64,000 bases of DNA from Zoogloea sp. 1C4. Its GTDB lineage: Bacteria; Pseudomonadota; Gammaproteobacteria; Burkholderiales; Rhodocyclaceae. Under the pieces are notes generated by a model. That model had not been told where the DNA came from. It saw nothing but the letters and a program-made list of their open reading frames with translations, and did not search any database. The position numbers were made by a program, and so were the translations under genes. Location: NCBI RefSeq assembly GCF_009469605.1, contig NZ_SSXU01000019.1, positions 1 to 64,000 of the forward strand. The letters are read 5' to 3'. Of the stretch, positions 57,687-64,000 are shown piece after piece; the stretch's first letter is position 1, and each line of letters opens with the position of its first letter.

Positions 57687-59240
57687 ATGGACATGCAAGT
57701 TGCCAAGAAGAAGCTCGGCCTGAAAGAGCGCTACGCCGTGATGACCCGCGGCCTCGACTGGAAGCCGTCGTACCAGAAGATGGAAGACATCTACCCGTAC
57801 ATGGCCTACGAAGGCATCAAGATCCATGATTGGGACAAGTGGGAAGACCCGTTCCGTCTGACCATGGACGCCTACTGGAAGTACCAGGCCGAGAAGGAAC
57901 GCAAGCTCTACGCGATCATCGACGCCTTCAACCAGAACAACGGCCACCTGAACGTCACCGACGCCCGCTACCTGAACACCGTCAAGCTGTTCATCAGCGG
58001 CATCAGCCCGCTCGAATACGTGGCGCACCGCGGCTTCTCCCACGTCGGCCGCCAGTTCCCCGGCCCCGGCCCGCGCGTCGCCTGCCTGATGCAGGCCCTG
58101 GACGAGATCCGCCATGCCCAGACCCAGGTGCACTCGATCTCGAACTACAACAAGTACTACAACGGGATGCACGACTTCCACCACGCCCATGACCGCGTGT
58201 GGTTCCTGTCGGTGCCCAAGAGCTTCTTCGACGACGCCATCACCGCCGGCCCGTTCGAGTTCATGGTGTCGATCGGCTTCTCGTTCGAGTACGTGCTGAC
58301 CAACCTGCTGTTCGTGCCCTTCGTTTCGGGCGCGGCCTACAACGGCGACATGGGCACCATGACCTTCGGCTTCTCGGCCCAGTCGGACGAAGCCCGCCAC
58401 ATGACCCTCGGCCTGGAAGTCATCAAGTTCATCCTCCAGCAGGACCCGGCCAACGTGCCCATCGTCCAGCGCTGGATCGACAAGTGGACCTGGCGCGGCT
58501 ACCGCGTGCTGACCCTCGTCGCGATGATGATGGACTACATGCTGCCGAAGCGCACCATGAGCTGGAAGGAAGCCTGGGAGGTCTACTTCGAGGAGAACGG
58601 CGGCGCGCTGTTCAAGGATCTGGCCCGCTACGGCATCAAGATGCCGGACTGCGCCGCCCAGATCGCCCTGGAGAAGGATCACCTCTCGCACCAGGCCTGG
58701 AGCACCTTCTACAACTACGCCGCCGCATCCAACTTCCACACCTGGATGCCGGACGAGGAAGAGATGGCGTGGCTGTCCTCCAAGTACCCCAACAGCTACG
58801 ACAAGTACTACCGGCCGCGCATGGAGTTCTGGCGCGAAGAGGCCGCCAAGGGCAACCGTTTCTACAACAAGACGCTGCCCATGCTGTGCCAGACCTGTCA
58901 GATCCCGATGATCTTCACCGAGCCGGGCGACCCGACCAAGATCTGCTACCGAGAGGTGGACTACAAGGGCGACAAGTACCACTTCTGCTCGGACCACTGC
59001 AAAAAGATCTTCGAGGACGAGCCCGAGAAGTACGTCCAGGCCTGGCTGCCGGTGCACCAGATCTACCAGGGCAACTGCTTCCCGGAAGGCACGGACCCGA
59101 CCGTGGAAGGCTTCGATCCGCTGGCTGCCGTGCTGAAGTACTACAACCTGGAATTCGGCCGCGACAACCTCGACTTCGACATCTCGGAAGACAAGAAGAA
59201 CTTCGCCGAATGGCGTGGCCAGGCGACCAAGAACGTCTGA
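57687..59240 (+). CDS. dmpN: Phenol hydroxylase alpha subunit P3 (catalytic diiron chain)
   Basis: The 517-residue catalytic chain contains two ExxH iron motifs, DEIRHAQ (Glu near residue 141) and SDEARHMTLG (Glu near 235), which bind the carboxylate-bridged diiron centre. A C-terminal TRASH/YHS-like zinc module (YHFCSDHCKKIFEDEPEKY) is typical of phenol and toluene hydroxylase alpha chains. It hydroxylates phenol to catechol using O2 and electrons from DmpP. Length agrees with DmpN (517). Ribosome site AAGGAGA. Confidence 0.97.
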   Translation: MDMQVAKKKLGLKERYAVMTRGLDWKPSYQKMEDIYPYMAYEGIKIHDWDKWEDPFRLTMDAYWKYQAEKERKLYAIIDAFNQNNGHLNVTDARYLNTVKLFISGISPLEYVAHRGFSHVGRQFPGPGPRVACLMQALDEIRHAQTQVHSISNYNKYYNGMHDFHHAHDRVWFLSVPKSFFDDAITAGPFEFMVSIGFSFEYVLTNLLFVPFVSGAAYNGDMGTMTFGFSAQSDEARHMTLGLEVIKFILQQDPANVPIVQRWIDKWTWRGYRVLTLVAMMMDYMLPKRTMSWKEAWEVYFEENGGALFKDLARYGIKMPDCAAQIALEKDHLSHQAWSTFYNYAAASNFHTWMPDEEEMAWLSSKYPNSYDKYYRPRMEFWREEAAKGNRFYNKTLPMLCQTCQIPMIFTEPGDPTKICYREVDYKGDKYHFCSDHCKKIFEDEPEKYVQAWLPVHQIYQGNCFPEGTDPTVEGFDPLAAVLKYYNLEFGRDNLDFDISEDKKNFAEWRGQATKNV

Positions 59241-59303
59241 TGCCGGACGCCGCGGGCACCGCCTGCCCGCGGCCGTCAAACCAATACGAACTGGAGACAC
59301 GAC

Positions 59304-59663
59304 ATGGCTGTTGCTGCCGTTAAAACCTACGAGTTCCCGCCTGCCGACACCGTGGACAAGTTCCACGGCGCCCAACTGCTGTACATCGGCTGGGAAGACC
59401 ACCTGCTGTTCTGCGCCCCCTTTGCCTTTCCGTTCCCGCCGACGATGCGCTTCGGCGACATCCTCGCCGGCGTGCTGCCGGGCGTCTTCGGCTATCACCC
59501 GGATTTCGCCAAGATCGACTGGGCCAAGGCCGAGTGGTTCAAGTCCGGCCAGCCCTGGCAGCCGGACGCCGACAAGTCGCTGGCCGAGAACGGCCTGAAG
59601 CACAAGGACGTGATCCGCTTCCGCACCCCCGGCCTCACCGGCATCAAGGGTTCGTGCAGCTGA
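59304..59663 (+). CDS. dmpO: Phenol hydroxylase subunit P4
   Basis: A 119-residue protein matching DmpO (TVDKFHGAQLLYIGWEDHLLFCAP, TMRFGDILAGVLPGVFG), the gamma subunit of the hydroxylase. It lies 63 bases after dmpN. The ATG at 59304 is preceded by TGGAGAC. Confidence 0.95.
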   Translation: MAVAAVKTYEFPPADTVDKFHGAQLLYIGWEDHLLFCAPFAFPFPPTMRFGDILAGVLPGVFGYHPDFAKIDWAKAEWFKSGQPWQPDADKSLAENGLKHKDVIRFRTPGLTGIKGSCS

Positions 59664-59734
59664 TGCACTAAGCGCGGCGGCGATCCGCCTTGCGGGTTGC
59701 CGCCCTTTCGCCCGACCGAGAACAGATAACAATC

Positions 59735-60790
59735 ATGAGTTACGAACTGACCATTGAACCGATCGGCCAGACGATCGAGGTCGAGGAAGGGCAGACCATC
59801 CTCGACGCAGCCCTGCGTGCGGGCATCTGGCTGCCCCATGCCTGCTGCCACGGCCTGTGCGCCACCTGCAAGGTGCAGGTGACCGATGGCGAGGTGGACC
59901 ACGGCGAAGCCTCCACCTTTGCGCTGATGGATTTCGAGCGCGACGAGGGCAAGACCCTGGCCTGCTGTGCGCGCCTCGAAAGCGACGTGACCATCGAAGC
60001 CGAGATCGAGGAAGACCCGGACGCCGAGTCGATCCCGGTGCGCGACTTCCCCGGCACGGTGAGCCGCATCGAGACGCTCACCCCGACCATCAAGGGCATC
60101 TTCATCGAGCTGGACGAGGCTATCCATTTCCAGGCCGGCCAGTATGTGAACGTGGACATCCCGAGCCTCGGCGTGAGCCGGGCGTTCTCGCTCGCCAACG
60201 CGCCCTCCACCGGCCGCGAGATCGAGCTGAACATCCGCATCGTGCCCGGCGGGGCAGGGACGACCTACCTCCACCAGCAGCTCAAGGTGGGCGACCGGAT
60301 CAAGATTTCCGGCCCCTACGGACGCTTTTTCGTGCGCAAGTCGGCGGCCTCGGCGTCGATCTTCATGGCGGGCGGCTCAGGCCTGTCGAGCCCGCGCAGC
60401 ATGATCCTCGATCTGCTGGAGGAGGGCTCGATGCTGCCGATCACCCTGGTGTACGGCCAGCGTACCCGTGAGGAGCTGTACTACCACGACGAATTCCTCG
60501 CCCTGGCCGAGCAGCACCCCAACTTCACCTATGTGCCGGCGCTCTCCGACGAGCCGGCGGACAGTGACTGGACGGGTTTCCGCGGCTACGTCCACGATGC
60601 CGCCAAGGCTCACTTCGACAATGACTTCCGCGACCACAAGGCCTACTTGTGTGGCCCCCCGATCATGATCGACGCGTGCATCACCACGCTGATGCAGGGC
60701 CGCCTGTTCGAGAACGACATCTACACCGAAAAGTTCTTCTCGGCAGCCGATGCCCAGCAGGTCCGCAGCCCGCTCTTCAAGCGGGTTTGA
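59735..60790 (+). CDS. dmpP: Phenol hydroxylase reductase P5
   Basis: A 351-residue NADH-dependent electron-transfer protein. The N-terminal [2Fe-2S] domain has HACCHGLCATCKV with a later Cys in LACCARLES, followed by an FAD domain (SRAFSLANAPS) and an NAD domain (FMAGGSGLSSPRSM, AYLCGPPIMIDACITTLM). It passes electrons from NADH to DmpN. The start at 59735 (MSYELTIEPIG) fits homologues; the frame extends 15 codons upstream without similarity. Confidence 0.97.
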   Translation: MSYELTIEPIGQTIEVEEGQTILDAALRAGIWLPHACCHGLCATCKVQVTDGEVDHGEASTFALMDFERDEGKTLACCARLESDVTIEAEIEEDPDAESIPVRDFPGTVSRIETLTPTIKGIFIELDEAIHFQAGQYVNVDIPSLGVSRAFSLANAPSTGREIELNIRIVPGGAGTTYLHQQLKVGDRIKISGPYGRFFVRKSAASASIFMAGGSGLSSPRSMILDLLEEGSMLPITLVYGQRTREELYYHDEFLALAEQHPNFTYVPALSDEPADSDWTGFRGYVHDAAKAHFDNDFRDHKAYLCGPPIMIDACITTLMQGRLFENDIYTEKFFSAADAQQVRSPLFKRV

Positions 60791-60800
60791 GCTTAATCAA

Positions 60801-60815
60801 GAAATATCGAGAAAG
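60801..60815. promoter_or_regulatory. Weak TCTCGAGA-like motif before the dioxygenase gene
   Basis: GAAATATCGAGAAAG keeps the ATCGAGAAA core of the motif seen at 55311 and 62764. It lies 130 bases before the start codon and could mark an internal promoter or operator. Confidence 0.3.
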
Positions 60816-60945
60816 TGCAAAATTATCGCGAATTCGTCGGTATTCTCTTGAATGCAGTCTCAACGTAGTTCCGCGTAGTTTCAATTACACATCGCACCGA
60901 TCCGGGCCATCAGAACCGGACGGGCACAATCTGGAGGAGAGCTTC

Positions 60946-61875
60946 ATGGCAATGACTGGTGTTATTCGTCCCGGACACATTTCCCTGCGCGTGCTGGATC
61001 TGGAAGAGGGGATCAACTTCTACAAGAACACCCTCGGCCTGGTCGAAACCGGCCGCGACAGCCAGGGGCGTGTTTACTTCAAGGCCTGGGACGAGCGCGA
61101 TCACAACAGCGTCCTGATCCGCGAAGCCGCCGAAGCCGGCGTGGATTTCTTCGCCTTCAAGGTTGCCGACAAGGCCACCCTTGAAAAGCTCGACCGCGAC
61201 CTGAAGGCCTACGGCCTGACCACCGAGCGCATCCCCGCTGGCGAAATGCTGGAAACCGGCGAGCGCGTCCGCTTCAAGCTGCCGTCTGGCCACTTCATCG
61301 AGCTGTACGCCGAGAAGACCGACGTCGGCAACGGCCAGCCCTATGTCAATCCGGCCCCGTGGACCAAGGAAGCCGAGAACGGCATCGCCCCGAGCCGCAT
61401 GGACCACTGCCTGCTGTACGGTCCGGACATCGAGAAGGTTCAGGAAATCTTCGAGAAGGTGCTGGGCTTCTTCCTGGTCGAGCACGTGGTGATGGAAGAC
61501 GGCAAGACCGATCTGGCGATCTGGCTGTCCTGCTCGATCAAGGCCCACGACATCGCCTTCGTGCGTCACCCGGAGCCGGGCAAGCTGCACCACGTGGCCT
61601 TCAAGCTCGACAGCTGGGAGCGCGTGCTCCGCGCAGCCGACCTCATGTCGATGAACAAGATCTCCATCGACATCGGCCCCACCCGTCACGGCATCACCCG
61701 CGGCACCACGATCTACGCGTTTGACCCGTCCGGCAACCGCTTCGAGACCTTCTGTGGCGGCTACGATTCCTACCCCGACTACAAGCCGGTCAAGTGGACC
61801 TGGGACGAAGTCGGCGCGGGCATCTTCTACCACGACCGCAAGCTCAACGAGCGCTTCCTGACCGTCGTTTCCTGA
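60946..61875 (+). CDS. dmpB: Catechol 2,3-dioxygenase (extradiol, type I)
   Basis: A 309-residue two-domain vicinal-oxygen-chelate enzyme that opens catechol by meta cleavage to 2-hydroxymuconic semialdehyde. The C-terminal domain carries the Fe(II) ligands: His in SRMDHCLLYG, His in KLHHVAFKLD and Glu in NRFETFCGG. Length agrees with XylE and DmpB (307). The strong ribosome site CTGGAGGAGAG precedes the ATG at 60946; a longer frame beginning inside dmpP has no homology. It follows dmpP by 155 bases, longer than the other gaps, so a second promoter is possible. Confidence 0.96.
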   Translation: MAMTGVIRPGHISLRVLDLEEGINFYKNTLGLVETGRDSQGRVYFKAWDERDHNSVLIREAAEAGVDFFAFKVADKATLEKLDRDLKAYGLTTERIPAGEMLETGERVRFKLPSGHFIELYAEKTDVGNGQPYVNPAPWTKEAENGIAPSRMDHCLLYGPDIEKVQEIFEKVLGFFLVEHVVMEDGKTDLAIWLSCSIKAHDIAFVRHPEPGKLHHVAFKLDSWERVLRAADLMSMNKISIDIGPTRHGITRGTTIYAFDPSGNRFETFCGGYDSYPDYKPVKWTWDEVGAGIFYHDRKLNERFLTVVS

Positions 61876-61893
61876 TCGGTGGCAGCAAAGCAG

Positions 61894-61918
61894 AACGGCG
61901 GGAAATCCCGCCGTTTTG
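61894..61918 (+). terminator. Terminator of the phenol operon
   Basis: AACGGCGGGA, loop AA and TCCCGCCGTT followed by TTG. It lies between dmpB and the convergent repressor gene. Confidence 0.8.
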
Positions 61919-61957
61919 TTGGCCCCGAGAGGGGGCATCGGTAATCCGCGAATCTGA

Positions 61958-62671
61958 TCAGCTGATCATTTCGGCCGGCAGCTTGCGGACGGCTTCGAGG
62001 GTGCGCAGGACGTGTTCGGTGAGGATTCGCGCCGCTTCCTTCGAGTTGCGGGCGAGGGCGGCATCGACGATGGCCTGGTGCTCGGCATGCACATCGCGGG
62101 AGATCGGCTGGCGGAACAGCGACAGACGCCGGTAGCGCTCCGACTGGAGGTACAGGATGTTCTGGAAGTGACGCAGCCAGCGGGACGTGGAAGCGGAGAT
62201 CAGCACCTCATGGAAAGCCCGGTTGCGCAGCTCCCATTCTTCCCGCGAGGCGTTGGTGCCATCTACCAGCTTTTCTTCGGCGCGGGACAGCATGTGGAAG
62301 GACGCCACCACATTGGCCTCCCAGGTGTCGTCGCCGAGTTCGATGGACTGCTGCAGCGCCACGGTTTCGAGGAGCACGCGGGTGCGGGTGATGTCCTCGA
62401 AGTCGTCGAGGGAGATCGGCGCGACGCGGAAGCCGCGCTGCCCCTGGGCTACCACCAGCGCATCGGTCACCAGCAGCTGCAGCGCCTCGCGCAGGGTGCC
62501 GGCGCCCACGGCGTACTGGTCCTTGAGGTGTTCGACGCGCAGCTTCTCGCCGGGACGATGGACGCCCTCGATGATGTCGCGGCGCAACTGGCGGTAGGCC
62601 GCTTCGGCGAGGGTCTTCGGCTCGTCGGCCTGATGGCCGGACAAATCGGGGACGTTAGCGAGGTCGTTCAT
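61958..62671 (-). CDS. GntR/FadR-family repressor (AphS-like)
   Basis: A 237-residue regulator with an N-terminal GntR winged helix (LAEAAYRQLRRDIIEG, RVEHLKDQYAVGAGTLREAL) and an all-helical FCD ligand domain with conserved polar residues (RNRAFHEVLI, EHQAIVDAAL, LTEHVLRTL). AphS of Comamonas is a GntR repressor that silences phenol genes in absence of phenol, and gene context here is alike. It is divergent from the GlcG-like gene, whose promoter region contains a TCTCGAGA motif. Confidence 0.9.
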   Translation of the reverse strand: MNDLANVPDLSGHQADEPKTLAEAAYRQLRRDIIEGVHRPGEKLRVEHLKDQYAVGAGTLREALQLLVTDALVVAQGQRGFRVAPISLDDFEDITRTRVLLETVALQQSIELGDDTWEANVVASFHMLSRAEEKLVDGTNASREEWELRNRAFHEVLISASTSRWLRHFQNILYLQSERYRRLSLFRQPISRDVHAEHQAIVDAALARNSKEAARILTEHVLRTLEAVRKLPAEMIS

Positions 62672-62763
62672 CGTGGTGGGTTCTCTGTTTCAGGGCGGGT
62701 CAGGACGCACACGCCATCGGTGGAATTTTAGCTGAAATCGTTTATCCCGGTGATAGTAAAAAA

Positions 62764-62771
62764 TCTCGAGA
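62764..62771. promoter_or_regulatory. TCTCGAGA motif between the repressor and GlcG-like genes
   Basis: AAAAAATCTCGAGAAAACC, preceded by TTATCCCGGTGATAG, mirrors the block upstream of the ferredoxin gene at 55311. Position between divergent genes suits an operator. Confidence 0.45.
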
Positions 62772-62875
62772 AAACCATTGACGTTCGAAACAGAAGCCCA
62801 TATTGTTCTCCCGCGCGCCTGTCCGTGCTGATGGTCCGCCGTTAGCCCTTTCCAACTCTTGAACCGGAATTCCCC

Positions 62876-63322
62876 ATGAGCGATCAACCCGTTTCCGCCG
62901 TCGCAGTTCCCCAGTCCGTCATCTCCGCCGAAGCCGTGACCGTGGCGCTCGAGGCTGCGGTCGAGCACGCGGCCCGGATCGGCGTGAAGATCAATGTGGC
63001 CGTGGCCGATTCCGGTGGCAACCTGGCCGGCTTCCTGCGGATGCCCGGCGCCTTCATCCAGTCCATCGACATCGCCATCGACAAGGCCTACACCGCCGCC
63101 GGCTTTGGCTTTTCCACCAAGAAGTGGATGGATTTCATCGGCCACGACGACGGGATGAAGTTCGGCTTCTCGGCCCGCCCGCGCCTGGTGGTGTTTGGCG
63201 GCGGCCTGCCGATCCGCGTGAATGGCGAGCTGATCGGCGGCATCGGCGTCTCCGGCGCGTCCGAAGCCCAGGACGAGGAGTGCGCCCGCGCCGCCCTGGC
63301 TGCCATCGGCGCCACCGAATAA
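62876..63322 (+). CDS. GlcG/HbpS-family (DUF336) protein
   Basis: The 148-residue protein has the DUF336 signature (INVAVADSGGNLAGFLRMPGAF, IAIDKAYTAAGF, GGGLPIRVNGELIGGIGVSGAS). HbpS of Streptomyces binds heme, while homologues in meta-cleavage operons have no proven role; some are proposed to protect or assist ring-cleavage enzymes. It starts a new plus-strand unit with the SDR gene, 65 bases apart. Confidence 0.9.
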   Translation: MSDQPVSAVAVPQSVISAEAVTVALEAAVEHAARIGVKINVAVADSGGNLAGFLRMPGAFIQSIDIAIDKAYTAAGFGFSTKKWMDFIGHDDGMKFGFSARPRLVVFGGGLPIRVNGELIGGIGVSGASEAQDEECARAALAAIGATE

Positions 63323-63387
63323 TCAGACCGGACAGTTCCCCCATCCGGCTACCGCAGCAGTCCCACCCCCACACCAACCGAGGCTTT

Positions 63388-64000
63388 ATGGATCTTCAAC
63401 TCGCAGGCAAGCGCGCCCTCGTCACCGGCTCCACCTCCGGCATCGGCTTTGCCACCGCCCGGCTGCTGGCCGCCGAAGGCGCCGAAGTCGTCGTGAATGG
63501 CCGTAGCCGTGCCGGCGTTGCCGCCGCGGTCGAGCGCCTCCAGGCCGCCGTGCCCGGCGCAAAAGTGACCGGCATCGCCGCCGACCTGTCGTCCGTCACC
63601 GGCTGTGAAACCCTTGTTGCTGCATGTCCGGACGTGGACATCCTGGTCAACAACATGGGGATTTTCGATCCCAAGCCCTTCGAAGAAATCGCCGATGAAG
63701 AGTGGTTCAACTTCTTCGAAACCAACGTGATGAGCGGCGTGCGCCTCACCCGCAGCTACCTGCCGGCCATGAAGGCCCGCAACTGGGGCCGCGTGGTGTT
63801 CATCTCGAGCGAATCCGGCGTCTGCCCGCCGGCCGAGATGATGCATTACGGCATGACCAAGGCCGCTCAGCTTTCCGTCGCCCGGGGCCTTGCCGAAACC
63901 TGCGCCGGCTCCGGCGTCACCGTCAATTCCGTACTCCCCGGCCCGACCCGTACAGAAGGTGTCGCGACGTTCTTCGGTCGTCTGGCCGAAGAACAGGGCG
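63388..64000 (+). CDS. Short-chain dehydrogenase/reductase (SDR), truncated by the window end
   Basis: The open frame begins ATG GAT CTT CAA at 63388 and is still open at 64000 (204 codons). It shows the Rossmann motif TGSTSGIG (residues about 13-20), NNMG, and the catalytic Ser/Tyr/Lys set (FISSESG; HYGMTKAAQ with Tyr and Lys four apart). It belongs to classical NAD(P)-dependent SDRs. Within a phenol locus it could act on a meta-pathway aldehyde or alcohol, but the substrate cannot be told. Confidence 0.9.
   Translation, partial: MDLQLAGKRALVTGSTSGIGFATARLLAAEGAEVVVNGRSRAGVAAAVERLQAAVPGAKVTGIAADLSSVTGCETLVAACPDVDILVNNMGIFDPKPFEEIADEEWFNFFETNVMSGVRLTRSYLPAMKARNWGRVVFISSESGVCPPAEMMHYGMTKAAQLSVARGLAETCAGSGVTVNSVLPGPTRTEGVATFFGRLAEEQG

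Overview
The window comes from a GC-rich betaproteobacterium, most likely Rhodocyclales (Azoarcus, Thauera or Zoogloea-like). This is inferred from gene content and order: mltG-tmk-holB-pilZ-tatD, argF-argG-DUF2788, HU-tRNAVal-tRNAAsp-ppiD, polyhydroxyalkanoate genes and a complete multicomponent phenol hydroxylase. No 16S rRNA is present, so the genus is not fixed.

Layout. 1-1090: nested remnants of IS3-family elements abutting the guaA terminator. 1176-4376: guaA (minus), ubiX, and a DUF2628 protein fused to a pilin-like tail. 4576-22591: a five-gene minus-strand operon encoding, in transcription order, a TolC-family outer-membrane lipoprotein, a small periplasmic adaptor, a 3914-residue repeat adhesin (DUF4347, many cadherin-like modules, one C-type lectin domain), a HlyD-type fusion protein with an extra N-terminal domain, and a polytopic M50 (site-2 protease-like) protein with a PqqD-like N-terminus and a HlyD-like C-terminus. 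No ABC transporter lies in this cluster, so it looks like a non-canonical type I-like export system and is the best candidate for an undescribed system here. A double-receiver protein is transcribed divergently from it.

23778-34161: mfd, an NRDE-family gene, DUF4936, ygfZ, then a tightly coupled plus-strand operon mltG-tmk-holB-pilZ with tatD and an ankyrin protein downstream. 34202-37025: a compact unit with a LexA-type box inside two divergent promoters, one facing a 58-residue hydrophobic protein and the other a complete tyrosine recombinase, followed by a KfrA-like coiled-coil DNA-binding protein. 37119-46629: an asparagine-synthetase-like protein without its catalytic Cys, argF, argG, DUF2788, ppnP, yajQ, a YjfB-like small protein, a retropepsin-like protease, a NUDIX CoA pyrophosphatase, a CobD/CbiB-like protein and an acetyl-CoA acetyltransferase. 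46785-49864: rpsT, HU, two tRNAs and ppiD. 50123-53089: a Tat-exported PhoX phosphatase and a phasin.

53455-64000: phenol catabolism. A DmpR/MopR-type sigma-54 activator (minus) faces a plant-type ferredoxin gene, the six-subunit phenol hydroxylase dmpKLMNOP behind a -24/-12 promoter, and catechol 2,3-dioxygenase. An AphS-like GntR repressor (minus), a GlcG/HbpS-like gene and a short-chain dehydrogenase cut by the window end follow. Phenol is hydroxylated to catechol and opened by meta cleavage; the rest of the meta pathway probably lies beyond 64000. A TCTCGAGA-centred motif recurs upstream of the ferredoxin and glcG-like genes, with a weaker copy before the dioxygenase, and may mark shared regulation.
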